Notes under the pieces: model-generated
The model's database searches: none
What the model was told of the DNA's origin: nothing
Seen by the model: the letters and a program-made list of their open reading frames with translations, nothing else
Position numbers and translations under genes: made by a program
Part shown: piece by piece, positions 1 to 11,454 of the stretch
Layout of the letters: each line of letters opens with the position of its first letter
How positions within the stretch are numbered: position 1 is the first letter of the stretch
NCBI GenBank assembly: GCA_027422505.1
Contig: JAPQWV010000002.1
Location: 26,142,501-26,206,500 of the forward strand
Origin: Craterostigma plantagineum
Lineage: Eukaryota; Streptophyta; Magnoliopsida; Lamiales; Linderniaceae
Length of the DNA stretch: 64,000 nucleotides
Direction of reading: 5' to 3'

Positions 1-1
1 A

Positions 2-1305
2 CCGAGCATCGATGGCTTCAAACATTGTCGCAAGGTTGTTTGTGTCGATGGTACCCATTTATACTCCAAATTTTTGCACAAATTACTGATTGCGACGTCG
101 TTGGACGCCAACCAAAACGTCTTTCCCCTGGCGTTTGCCATTGTCACGAATGAAAGTACACACTCATGGACTTGGTTCCTTACTAATTTGAAGATATTTG
201 TTCTAGAGAATCAATCGGTTTGCCTTATTTCGGATCGTCATCCAGGTATTTAAGCTTAGATACATGGTAATTTACTCGTTATTTTCTTAAAATCAGTTAC
301 TTTTTGCGTCGTATATGATGTGTACAGGTCTTACGGGAACAGTAGAAGCCACTGATTTCTTTCGCCCACCAAATGGAGTGCATCGCTTCTGTCTTCGCCA
401 TTTCAAGTCAAACTTCTACAACAAATTCAAGGATCAACAATTGAAGGACCTATGTCATAGAGCCGGTACTGCGCCAACATTGGAGAAATTCGATCGCATT
501 ATGGCTCAGATTGCGCAAATTAATGAACGAGCGAAGCCTTGGTTAGAAAGAGCAGGGTCGAGCAATGGTCGCTCGCACACGACGGCGGTTATCGATGTGG
601 TGTCATGACGACTAATATTTCAGAAGGGCTAAACGGGGTATTGAAAGGTGCTCGAATGCTACCCGCAAGAGCAATCGTTGATTTCACTTTTCATAGGTAA
701 GCCCTGGCCTAATCACGATTGATGCCGAAGTTCTAATTTTGTGGTTATGACTTTTTATTTTATTTCTTAAATTTCACAGGTGCGTACAGTATTTTCGTGA
801 TCGCTTTCAAGAAGCATCGTCCCTAATGGCGAATAATGAAACAGATTGGTCACGTTATGCAACTAGATTGTTTCAAAGTGGGACGGCAGAATCTTGGGAT
901 CACGTTGTATACCGTTTTGATGTCCGACAACATACAGCAGAAGTCATAACATCAGGAATTCATCAGCGCACATATGTGGTAAGGATCAACGATCGAACAT
1001 GCACATGTGGAAATTGGAGCAGGTATAGCATCCCATGTTCTCACGCACAAGCAGCTTGTCGTCAATGGCAAATTCACTCCGGTAGTCTAGTGGCGCAGTA
1101 CTACAGTAAGCATGAGTATTTGAAGACATACGAAGGTACCTTTGAACCATTGCACGACGAACGGTACTGGACGCCCGAAAATTGGACGCTTATTCATAAC
1201 GAAGCTCGTCGAGAGAGAAGTGGTCCCGGTAGATATAGTCGAAATCGCATAAGGAATGAGATGGATAGGGGTGAAACTCGTGCTAGACAACGCGGTAGGC
1301 GTTGA
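2..1305 (+). pseudogene. MULE (Mutator-like) transposase, cut by window edge, one frameshift
   Basis: Transposase of a Mutator-like element. Three exons fit GT-AG rules: up to 245, 328-696 and 780-1305. Exon 1 has the MULE catalytic core, with VVCVDGTHLYSK (first Asp) and CLISDRHPG (second Asp). Exon 2 carries the FCLRHFKSNFYNKF block. After a one-base shift near 565 it continues as GVMTTNISEGLNGVLKGAR, the usual segment before the SWIM domain. Exon 3 holds a SWIM zinc finger: CTCGNWSRYSIPCSH gives the CxC...CxH pattern. The N-terminal half lies outside the window. The gene converges on the PMD gene at 1864-4037. The frameshift suggests a dead copy, though it is the only lesion I see. The family call is secure. 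Confidence 0.88.
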
Positions 1306-1366
1306 AAATAATATTAAATGTTCTTTCACCGTTTTTGTATAATACATGGTTTATAAATTGAATATC

Positions 1367-1850
1367 TTAATACAAAATAGTATAATCATAATAATAAAAG
1401 AATAATATAATAATAATAATAAAATAGAGTAATAAGAAAACATCATAACAATAATAGTAATATAATAATAATATTAAAAAAAGAATAATAATAGAATAAT
1501 GATAATAATTGTAATAATAGAATAATGATAATAATTGTGATAATAGAGTAATAAGAATAATAATATTCATAACGATAATAATAATAATAATGGAGTAATA
1601 AATATATATAATAATAACGAATAATAATAATAAACAGATATAATAATAATAGAGTAATAAGAATAATAATAGAATAACGATAATAATAATAATGGAGTAA
1701 TAAATATATATAATAATAACGAATAATAATAATAATAAACAGATATAATAATAATAGAGTAATAAGAATAATAATAAAATAACGATAATAATAAACAGAA
1801 TAGTAAGAATAATGTAATCATAATAGTCATTACAAAATTCAAAAATAACA
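1367..1850. repeat. TAA/ATA-rich microsatellite block
   Basis: About 480 bp of almost pure AATAAT/TAATAA with scattered G or C, including a partly duplicated block (1600-1680 compared with 1690-1760). It separates the convergent transposase and PMD genes. The long minus-strand reading frames here are Ile/Tyr/Leu-rich artefacts of the trinucleotide. Confidence 0.9.
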
Positions 1851-1863
1851 TAAAACATATAGA

Positions 1864-4037
1864 CTATCGGCCATGATGAGCTAAATGACCGCCAGTCCCA
1901 CAACGAGCTGGCCTACGTACTCGATTTCCTCGACGGTTACCTTGCTCAGCATCATCATCTGGAGATCGAGGTCGGCGCGGTCGTGGGGAAGGTGTCGTAA
2001 ACGCCTAAAAAGTGATAATGAAATTTTAGTATCACTCGATCGTTTTAAGTGCCAAATATAATTAATATACCTGATGATCCATATAAGGCGGCTGTGAGCT
2101 GTCCTGGGGTGCAGACGACTGAAACAACGGCGCGAAGTCGTCGAAGAACGACGGGTTCACAGCTTCAGGTACCTGAGATGTACCGGCGTCGTGTGCGTCC
2201 CATGTTCCGTACTCGTGTGCGTGAGATGTCTCGGGTATGTCGTGTGCGTGAGATGTCCCGGCCTCGTGTGCGTGAGATGTCCCAATGCTTCGTCGAGTTC
2301 GGCGTCGCGAGATAAACATGTTGTCCATCTGCCGCAGTAAACTGATCGACTGGTCATGCTCGCCGGTCTCCGCATAGTGAAGGCTGTCGTGAACCCCGCG
2401 TTCCTAAAAATAGAAAAGTAAATTATATAAGGACTATTAATCACACTACATTAGTACATAAATTAAACTTACGATGGACGACATAAACACCGCATCCCCC
2501 ATCTGAAAGCCCTGTGACATCTGTCTCGCATGAGGAGATATGTAGAGTCGAGTGATCCGATGGTACCACCCGTAATACCCGTCCTCCACCGCGCTGAAGG
2601 TAGTCGCGGGAGGACCATTCACGACGCCCTCCTCTCGTTCGTCCCACAACCCAATCCAGGCTGCGTGATGTTGTCTCCAATCCATCCCCGACCGCTGTCG
2701 ACGCTCGTACGTATGAAGATTCGAATCTCGATACGGCGGATTAATGGGAATTCCTTGGACTATTCCGAACTGCCGCAACACCCGTTCGGGGTAATGAAAC
2801 TCCACGATATTGAAGAATATCAGTGGACACCTCGATCGACAAGCCATCGGTAAGCACTCTGGAGGAAGAGCGGTAATCTCTGGGTCGTCCATGTTGTATG
2901 GAGTCCACGCAAATTGATGCGGCTGCATGCGATCAATGCACTCGCGAATTGTGCGTACATTCGAATGGGTCGACGTAGTAAAATTGAAGAACGAGTTCCA
3001 CCTGTCAAATATTTACACGCCATTTATAAAAGTAAGAATGTAAAATATTTGCCAACTTTCGGAAATTTTTCAGACCTCGCTGCATGTGGCGGGGCCGGTA
3101 AGAGTATCCCGTCGACTACGGTGGGCTCCATCGTGATACGAATATCACCCCGTACTGGCTGAAATGGCAAAATCCTCACATATGCCCATGCCTAAAACGA
3201 ATCATCCATTCTAAGTAAATATTTAATACCATTAAAATATAATAACGTTTGCTATATAATTACCTGCAACAGCCGTAGGGGTCCGCCTATATTTAGCTTT
3301 TTCGGCTCGCATGCCGAACAAAGCTCTCTGTATAGGAATGCCAGCACCGCACTGCCCCAACTATATGTGCCCACCTCCTCTATATCCTCCAACAGCTGAA
3401 GGTAAGTCAGTGAAACGGTGCTGGCGCTGCAATCGGGGAACATCACGGCACCGAATAGCAGCATCGCATAACCACGTGCTGATTGTTCGACCTCTTCCTC
3501 ATCGCTATCATCCGTTATCGGATGGTCCAACAACCAACTCGATAAGCACTTCATCGAAAGCGATGACCCCCTAATTTTATCCGCAGGCGGTCTAAAACCT
3601 AGCAACTCCTCACACTCGTCGATCCACTGGATGACCGTCCTAGTATGGATCACACCAGAGACACAACTACCATCTATAGGTAACCCCCACAAGATACCTA
3701 CGTCCTGTAAGGTGACAGTCGCTTCCCCAACATAAAAATGAAACGTATGGGTCTCCTTTCTCCAACGCTCTACCAACGCTGTAATCAAATGAGGGTCAAC
3801 CCTCTGCGACATACAGCTGTAGACGCTGTATAGACCCATAACGTTCAACTTTCCTAATAAGCGACCGTGTAAGATATTCGGTGCTTCTCTAGTACCCCAC
3901 ACAACATTTTCTAACGACCTACATTTAATAGTACTATCTATCACACTCGGATCTAATAATAAGTCCCTACTACGGTGATTTGACTGCATCGTCAACACCG
4001 AACTATCAATAGGCCCGTAACAAGCATCCAAATCCAT
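1864..4037 (-). CDS. Plant mobile domain (PMD / MAIN-like) protein, 5 exons
   Basis: Protein of the plant mobile domain family, which includes the Arabidopsis nuclear proteins MAIN and MAIL1 and many transposon-borne copies. Exons on the minus strand: 4037-3264, 3191-3076, 3001-2473, 2403-2071, 2004-1864. All junctions are GT-AG and the lengths sum to 1893 bases (630 residues and stop) with no internal stop. The ATG at 4037 starts MDLDACYGPIDSSVL; the frame is open further upstream but has no ATG there. The PMD core includes GRLLGKLNVMGLYSVYSCM, WRKETHTFHF and LQDVGILWGLPIDG, and continues in exon 3 with YPERVLRQFG. Exon 4 has four imperfect GTSHAHE-type repeats, and the tail is Arg-rich and basic. 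The intact frame contrasts with the decayed elements around it. It could be the second gene of the neighbouring MULE or a host gene; I favour the MULE. Confidence 0.85.
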
Positions 4038-4149
4038 TCTACATTTAATGAAACAAATCGACAATCAATAAAAGCATTTGATATGATGAAATTAACACAA
4101 AAAATTGATTTTCGAATCATAACGGGTACCCAAACTACTCGCGCGTACG

Positions 4150-4965
4150 ACGGGAAGCGGCGGGGGCGGGGCTGCGGGCGTGGGGCAGCGGCGGGGGCGG
4201 GGCTGCGGGCGTGGCGTCGGGGCGTCGGGGGGCGGAGCAGCGACGGGCAGCGGAGGGCAGCGACGGGCAGCGGCGGGCAGCGACGGGCAGCGACGGGGGC
4301 GGGGCTGCGGGCGTGGGGCAGCGGCGGGGGCGGGGCTGCGGGCGTGGCGTCGGGGCGTCGGGGGGCGGAGCAGCGACGGGCAGCGGCGGGCAGCGACGGG
4401 CAGCGGCGGGCAGCGACGGGCAGCAGCGGGCAGCGACGGGCAGCGACGGGGGCGGGGCTGCGGGCGTGGGGCAGCGGCGGGGGCGGGGCTGCGGGCGTGG
4501 CGTCGGGGCGTCGGGGGGCGGAGCAGCGACGGGCAGCGGCGGGCAGCGACGGGCAGCGACGGGGGCGGGGCTGCGGGCGTGGGGCAGCGGCGGGGCAGCG
4601 TCGGCAGCGACGGGGGGCGGGGCAGGGACGGGGGCGGGCGTGGGGCAGCAACGGGCGGCGGGAGCGGGGCCGCGACGGCGGGCGGGGCAGCGACGGGGGC
4701 GGGGCTGCGGGCGTGGGGCAGCGACGGGCAGCGGCGGTGCAGCGACGGGGGGCGGGGCAGCGACAGCGGGCGGGGCAGCGACGGGCGGCGGGGCAGCGGG
4801 CGCGGGGCAGCGACGGCGGGCGTGGCGTCGGGGCGTCGCGTCTCAGTCGGGCGCGGCGTGGCGTGGCGTCGGGGATCGCGGCGGTCGCGGCGGGCAGCAG
4901 TTCGGCGTCTTCTTCGTCGTCTTCGTCGGCTTCGTCGTCGTCTTCGTCGTTTCAGTTCGTCGCGA
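4150..4965. repeat. Extremely GC-rich minisatellite with higher-order units
   Basis: About 800 bp built from CGACGGGCAGCGG-type 9-12-mers and longer blocks (GGGGCGGGGCTGCGGGCGTGG). The longer block recurs near 4195, 4330, 4485 and 4690, so there is a higher-order repeat. It ends in a TCG/TCT triplet run (4905-4950). Three long frames on the plus strand are Gly/Arg/Ala-rich products of the repeat, not genes. It lies about 110 bp upstream of the PMD start codon, on the promoter side. Confidence 0.92.
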
Positions 4966-4987
4966 GGGTTTCGTTATAAACCAGCCC

Positions 4988-5235
4988 TTAGATCGATCTA
5001 ATTCGTACTCCCAGAGTACGAGTTACTCTAATTCGTACTCTGGGAGTACGTGTTAGTCCAGGTAGGCGCGCGCGCCAGCTGGACCCGTAAATCGTACTCC
5101 CAATTACGAGTTAGAGTAACTCGTACTCTGGGAGTACGAAAATGCCTATTTTATTAATACTTTTGCTTTTCCGTTTATTTTGTTAATGTTTATTTTTTTT
5201 GTTTATTTAATTAAAAATACCTATTGTTTGCGTGT
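4988..5235. repeat. Foldback repeat, copy 1
   Basis: A left arm from about 4998 and a right arm ending near 5141 are inverted copies of about 50 bp. Both are made of small palindromes such as CGTACTCCCAGAGTACG and CGTACTCTGGGAGTACG. The spacer is a GC-rich palindrome (GGCGCGCGCGCC). The right flank (AAAATGCCTATTTTATTAAT, then TTTATTTTGTTAATG) matches the right flank of the larger foldback at 46650-47175, so both belong to one family. The left flank is missing here. Confidence 0.7.
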
Positions 5236-5589
5236 GTGTATTTTTTTTTACTTTTATTTGTTTTTCTAAGATTTAGTAAACCCAATTGATTCGGTAGTTG
5301 AATGACCAGCCAAATATCTACAAAATAAAACAACCTCCCTTACTTCCTCCTTAAGAAAGGTACTTAACTTTCAAATAAGATAAAGAATAGACATAATCTC
5401 TCATCGCCGCCGCCCCTCCCCTAAAGCTTATAAATATCAATCTTTTGCAGTATGGCTTTTATTGTTACTGACGTGCTTCTTTCGTATTTTCTTGGTGAAA
5501 ATCTGCTCTCCCCCTTTTCATTACTCTTGATATGCTTCCTATTACGCCTGTGAATTTTTTTTTCTTATGCTTTCGCTGATTTGATTGGC
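5236..5589. other. No recognisable feature
   Basis: AT-rich sequence between the foldback and the copia remnant. It probably includes decayed copia sequence towards 5560, but I cannot support a call. Confidence 0.5.
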
Positions 5590-6450
5590 TAATAGTAACT
5601 AATCCATGGATACTAAAATATAAAGAGAGAAATGGAAATAGTGTGATTGTAGCACTATATGTTGACGACATGTTAATCTTTGGGACATGTCTAGAATTCT
5701 TGTCTTCTAAGTTTGACATGAAAGACTTTTGGGTGAAGCGAAAGTAATTCTTGGTGTCAAAATTCATAGAAGACATGACGGCATTATGATCACAAGATTA
5801 TTATGCACAAAAGGTGTTGGATAGATTTGGTTATACATGTGAAATCATTCTCTACACCTTATGATGCTAGTGTTCATCTAACAAAAAATAGAGGTGAAGA
5901 AGTGAATCAATTAAAGTATTCACAAATTATTGGGAGTTTGCTTCACTTAGCAAATTTTATTAGACCTGATTTGGCATATGCGGTAGCAAGGTTAGGAAGA
6001 TATACAAATATTTTGGAAGGGTTCAGCGATGCTAATTGGATCTCCGACTCCAATGACACTAAATCTACGAGTGGATACGTGTTTACTTTGGGAGGTGGCG
6101 CTATAGCTTGGAGATCATCCAAGCAAACCCTAATTGCTAGGTCGACCATGGAGTCGGAGTTTATCGCTCTTGAGCTTGCTTGTGTGGAAGCAGAGTGGCT
6201 GAGAAACTTTCTCAGTGATGTATTCATGGATCAGAGATTGATCACCTCTATGTCCATGCACAGTGATTGTCAAGCCGCACAACTATAGCAAGAAATCAAA
6301 TTTATAATGGCAAAAATCGTCATATAAGACTAAGGCACAATGTTCTAAAGCAGCTGCTCAAAAATGGTGTAGTTTCCTAAGATTTTGTGAGATCAGAGGT
6401 AAATCTGGCCGACCCTCTGACTAAGCCACTAGGAAGACAGTTAATCGAGA
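5590..6450 (+). pseudogene. Ty1/copia reverse transcriptase end and RNase H, degenerate
   Basis: 3' end of a Ty1/copia polyprotein. Near 5640-5690 a broken frame reads VALYVDDMLIFGT, the copia RT active-site block (YVDD), followed by SSKFDMKDF. From about 5875 the frame runs through [43 protein letters not shown] and [13 protein letters not shown], which is the copia RNase H domain with its usual order of acidic residues. After a stop near 6288, remnants such as SEVNLADPLTKPL mark the normal C-terminus. Frameshifts and stops make it non-functional. No gag or integrase is present upstream, so the element is 5' truncated against the foldback and PMD region. Confidence 0.85.
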
Positions 6451-7029
6451 AAACCTCGAGGGGTATGGGTTTGATGCCAACGGAATTTTAAAGTTGATGG
6501 AAACCTAACTCATGTGATGGAGTGATCTCTTGAAGTGAGTTCATACAGGCAATAACGAAGTTGACTTTAATTATGTAGCATTTATCCTAGACTCTCATAC
6601 TCGGAGGTAGAGATGCTATAAATAAACTTTAATTGTTATGGTTGAATGTGTTCATTCTTAATGACGAAGCTCAATTGGTGAAGGCAAGGAACTTGCAACA
6701 ACTCGAGCTACGGTCACCTATAAAGAGTTTAAAGGTGGTGGTGCCTTAATGAGATGCAGGGCAAAACATCTCTAAAGAACTCTTTGAATAAAAAGGCGCA
6801 GCGCATGGCCTGAATGGGCGCACAACCGCGTTGAAGAAAAGGTGTATTAAAATAATCATGTTCTACTGACCTCTACTTTGCAAACGTACAAGGTTCATAG
6901 AAGAACAACTTCACCTGTATTTTGCAACTTAAGTCATGAGAACTAGGACTGAGTTCATAGTTTATTGTTAAACACCGAGTCTCATGTGATTATTTGTTTG
7001 GAGGAAAATGTTGTTGTTGTGTGGGGGAA

Positions 7030-7582
7030 TGTTGGACTATATTATATAGTTCATCAACAACATTAGTATTAAAAAGGCAAAGGCTAACTAGAGAGCAATG
7101 TACTCGATGGTTTAATATATAATATTAGGCCTTATGAGATACTTTAATATAGATGCAAGATTGATAACGTGCTAAGGATAATATATTATATTATGGTCCT
7201 TATCACTCACTAAGATAAGATCGTAGGCAATATATTATGCATAGTTCATGTGGTACACTGAATCGATTGCTCACATTCATTGGGGGTTGAAAGGGTGTAT
7301 TATAACGCCTTGATGGCCTTAAGAGTTCAGACGTTCACATTTATGCATACATTAAAGTCTATATATGCGTTGCTTAAACTAAACCCTATAAATAGGGAGT
7401 GGTTCTTTGCCGTGAACAGGATACTTAACAGCTTTGTTATTAATATCTTTTCTTCCTGCTCCAACATTGTTGAAGGTCGAGTTGAACCCTGGAAGTTGCC
7501 ACGCCCGTGGAAACAACTTCTTAGGGCAGCGTATCGCGCCTCTCGATTTTATTATTTGTGTATATCGTCGAAGTTGACAACA
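7030..7582 (+). mobile_element. 3' LTR of the Ty1/copia element
   Basis: A purine tract (GTGGGGGAA, 7021-7029) fits a polypurine tract, followed by TGTTGGACT at 7030. A TATA box (CTATAAATAGG) at about 7385 fits an LTR promoter. The end at CAACA (about 7582) is a best guess because no 5' LTR is in the window for comparison. The stretch between the pol remnant and the LTR (6450-7030) is non-coding 3' internal sequence. Confidence 0.6.
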
Positions 7583-7639
7583 TAATTCAATCGAAACGAA
7601 ACTACATGGCCTAGAACTATTCTTCTTTAACCACAAAAT

Positions 7640-9200
7640 GGCATTTTTCGTAGTTAAGTACAAGATCTTTATTGATGCAGCGTTTCAGAACTTCTACTAG
7701 ATTATCAAGGCAATGATCAAATGAATCTCCATAAACAGTAAAATCATCCATGAATATTTAAATGCATGTTTCGATCAAATCAAAAAATAGACTCATCATG
7801 CATCGCTGAAATGTACCAGAAGCATTATACATAAACCGAAAGGCATGCGACGATATGCAAACGTACCAAAGGGACATGTGAAAGTAGTTTTCTCTTGATC
7901 CTCGGGTGCTACGACAATTTGATAATAATCAGAAAATCCATCGAGGAAACAAAAGAAAAACTTACCTACTAGTCTTTCTAACATTTGATCAATGAAGGGT
8001 AGCGGAAGATGATTATTTGGGTAGCCGCATTTAAGATAATCAATGCACATGCGCCAACCCGTATGTAGTCTCATTGGTTCCAATTCATTCTCATCACTTT
8101 TCACAAGTGAGAAACCAGATTTCTTAGGAACAACGTGAACTGGACTTATCCATTGGCTGTCTGATATTGGAAATATTATTCCCATATCTTATAATTTAAT
8201 TACTTCTTTCATAACTACCTCTTTCATGGACGGATTGAGTTTACGTTGTGGCTCCTGTATCGGCTTAGAATCTGGCTCAAGTAGGTCATGTGCATGCATA
8301 TCGAGGGGCTTATTCCTTTGATGTCTGCCAAAGTCCATCCTATCGCGCCCTTGTATTCCATAGAAACGCGTATTAATTTTTCTTCTTGGGTAGTGGACAA
8401 GTCATTTGCAATAATGACTGGCAAAGTTTCATCATCTTCCAAGTAGCAGTACTTGAGATGTGTTGGTAGATCCTTCAACTCCAACATAGGTGCCTGTTCT
8501 ATAGAAGGAACAATTTTTTGCGTTAGGAATAGGTAATGAAAAAGTGTTCTTACCTGATTGATCGTGAACATCAGGAAGTGCATGCAATGTCATGAGCACG
8601 TTTCTGATATCTTCGTCCACTTCAAAATGCAAATCTTTTTCTGTTTTGCTATTCTTAATCACATACTTGAGTGTGTCGTTAGTGAAATTATGCTCAAAAT
8701 CATCTCGAACAAATGCATCAATCATACTAACAGATTCGGGTTCATCGGGATATTTCATAGCATCATACACATTCATAGTAAGTTTTTCACCATCAAACTC
8801 AAAAGTAAGAGTTCCTGAATCAACGTCTATCTTAGTTTAGTCGTTTTCATGAATGATCGTCCCAATAAAATAACGTCAGAATCACGCGCATGTTCATCAC
8901 CATGTCTATTATGTAAAAATCAGCTGGAAAAATAAATTCACCATTTTTTACCAAAATATCTTCAACCAATCCTTCAGGATAAATAATAGACATATTTGCT
9001 AATTGAATACATATGTTTGTGCTCTTAAGCCGTTCCATACTCATCTCATTGAATCAAGATAATGGCATAACATTGATTGATGCTCCTAAGTCTAACATGG
9101 CATTCTTTATTTTTCGTGCTATAGTAACCGAGATAGCAAACATACATGGTCCTTGCATTTTTGGGGTAATTTTCGTTGAAGCGCAGCGGAAACATTGTCA
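7640..9200 (-). pseudogene. Ty3/gypsy (Athila-like) protease-RT fragment, degenerate
   Basis: Minus-strand remains of a gypsy pol similar in motif order to the Athila element at 29304-40257. Near 8950-9040 is an eroded protease-linker (ANMSIIYPEGLVEDILVKNG, FPADFYIIDM). At 8224-8500 the frame reads LKDLPTHLKYCYLEDDETLPVII and WTLADIKGISPSICMH. At 7796-8185 comes RT: FPISDSQWISPVHVVPKKSG, GWRMCIDY, FIDQMLERL, FCFLDGFSDYYQI, TFTCPFGTFAYRRMPFGL. The RT catalytic F/YxDD block downstream is present only as fragments. Multiple stops and shifts. RNase H and integrase are missing. Confidence 0.83.
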
Positions 9201-9499
9201 CTAGGATTTTTCCTTCGACTTTGTGTTTCCGTTTTTTCGAGCATATTTCCTGTTGATCTCGACTTTGCTTAATGTCTCCATTATACTCTTTTTATTCATC
9301 TTGTTTCACCTTAGCAAACCTTCCAGGAAAAGGTGGAAGAATAACAAAATTAAGTTTATCGATATTAGTGTTATTACTTACCTTCTTCCTGTTGTCCTTT
9401 TGCTTATCAATGCTAGGAGTTTTTAAAGGGCCTCGTCATGAGTGGTCCTACCTTTTTCCCGTTTAGAAGAGTCATTATACTAACATTTACCCAAGCTAG

Positions 9500-9948
9500 G
9501 CTCTGATACCAATTGTCGGCCTGGCAGCGAACCCGGTCGATAAATACCGCGGCTAAATATTTGAACAACTAAAGATAAAAGTGGACACCGAGATTTAACG
9601 TGGAAACCCCCAAACAAATCGGGGTAAAAAGCACGGGCAAGGAAGAAGAATTCACTATATGGGAAATAGAGGAGTTACAACCTCTCGTACTACAAAGGAG
9701 AAAACGCTCAATATCTCTCTGTATAGTCGGAGAAAATACCCGACAAACTCTATTATTTTTCCCTCTATTTTCTGTCCTCTCTCTGTCTGTTTGGATTTCT
9801 TCCGTGGGATACCTTTTGCACTGATTGCTCATAGCCTATTTATAGGCCTCGATAATTAATGTGAACAATAGAAAATTTCTACAGCACACCATAAACGATT
9901 GCTGCGCCATTTTTCCTTCAGCAACCACTTTTGACCATTCAACCCACA
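9500..9948 (-). mobile_element. LTR with adjacent primer-binding site, minus orientation
   Basis: Read on the minus strand, the LTR would start near 9948 (TGTGGGTTG), has a TATA box (CCTATAAATAGG) near 9835-9847, and ends with CCGACA at 9514. Two bases later comes TGGTATCAGAGC (9511-9500), the complement of initiator tRNA-Met and the usual primer-binding site. The outer end is estimated, because no partner LTR is in the window. The LTR lies between gypsy gag remains (10138-11200) and pol remains (7640-9200) in the same orientation. Confidence 0.6.
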
Positions 9949-10137
9949 TGTTTTGAATAATATGTCGACACGTCATGCTTCATCGAGCAGCTTCATCTCA
10001 GGTAGGTCGATGAGATCTGTGCGTAGAAGTTTGTCGAAGATTTCTGATACTTCGGAGTCCAAAAACGAATACTTTTTCGCCTGAAGCTCTTTAAGCGTCA
10101 ATTTCCTTTCTGTCTTTTCTGGCGGCACATCATTACC

Positions 10138-11200
10138 TCAATTTTCTTGCCCTTCTCTCTGCCTCGAAGCTTGAGAGGTGTAATGTTTGTCGCCAAAGAC
10201 TCTATGTTGTTGGGTTTTACAAATGGTCGACCCCTTTCTTGACATCAGCTCTCTCTTGGAATTTTCGAGCCACTTGACGGGTGGTCCATTTCCCCCACTT
10301 GTGGCTAGACTGAGTTCCATATCATGGGCGCAGGTATCCAATTCTTCAAATGTTTCAGGGCGAATTCCTTGAAGGATGTACTGTAATCCCCATTTGATTC
10401 CCCGAACACATTTCGACGAGGCTTCAGATAAACGGTCTTTGCAATTAATACATAGGTTCCTCCATCGATTAATATAGTCAATCACGGGTTCATCTTTCCA
10501 TTGGGGAGCACTAGTGAGTTTAATCATGCTAACCGTGCGACAAGTATTGTAGAAACGGTTGAGGAATTCATGTTCCATTTAATCCCAACTATCGATTGAA
10601 CCAGCTTCAAAATCAATGTACCAAGCGAAAGCATTGCCCTTCAGTGAGCAGACAAACTGTTTGATGAGGCGATCTCCATAAGTTCCTGCATCGTTGTCTG
10701 TCTCAATGAAGTGAGCCACATGTTGGATTTCCTTTGCCGTCAAACTACTGAAGTTTTGGAGGTTGATAACCACTTGGCATCTTCAAGTTATCAAATTCTC
10801 AAAGTATACGGTTTAGAATACGTCAATGAGAATTTGGACCCTCCGTCTTTCATTGTCCCAATGATGAACTCCTTCAGTTGGCTAACGAGAATCATCCTGT
10901 CATTGGAAACTTGGAAACTCCCCGAAGGATTCTCGATTTCTCTTTGTTATTCCTTTTCGGTTTCATCAAAAAATTCCTCCCGCTTCTCGAATGCGTGGCT
11001 GTTATCGACGTCGTTTCTCTTGCCAGTCAACTTTCCAATCTGGACATTTTGTTCTTGCTCGTGTTTCGTAAGCCGGCTCTTGTTAAACTTGCAATTTGCT
11101 CTTCCAGGGTCATAACATTCGTCCTAATGACTTCGTCTTGCTTAGAAGAGCATGATGGCGAGTGGAGAGAATGTTTCGACTAGTACTCAGTAAAACATAG
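10138..11200 (-). pseudogene. Ty3/gypsy gag (Retrotrans_gag), degenerate
   Basis: Gag capsid protein of a gypsy element. The frame reads FIETDNDAGTYGDRLIKQFV, LKGNAFAWYIDF and SWD, then one in-frame stop at about 10576. It resumes in the same frame with [35 protein letters not shown] and [20 protein letters not shown], the standard retrotransposon gag core. Upstream sequence to about 11200 keeps weak coding similarity (a Gln/Glu-rich segment) but is shifted. It may belong with the pol remains at 7640-9200, separated from them by the LTR at 9500-9948. Confidence 0.82.
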
Positions 11201-11454
11201 CTGCTTCTTCAACAAGTCGAACGCTAATAATGAATAGCCCCAGAAAATTAATAATGGCAATATATGCTACAGATCCACGTATCCAAAAAATTGATTAACG
11301 AGAAGTTTAAGAAAGTGCCTATCGCAACCCTCGTCATCCATCCTCGCAACTAGCGACTGAGTGGGCGAGTTCAATTACGTGCGGCTGAATGACTGGCAGT
11401 GTTGCTGTTGGCACCTCATGGAGCGAAATTGAGCCATGCGCATGCATTTTTTTT

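Noticed and set aside
1367..1903. Minus-strand 178-codon frame, Ile/Tyr/Leu-rich, looking like a membrane protein
   Set aside because: Translation of the TAA microsatellite.
4083..5056. Three overlapping plus-strand frames of 270-300 codons, Gly/Arg/Ala-rich
   Set aside because: They are translations of a GC-rich minisatellite in all three frames; no domain or codon bias supports a gene.
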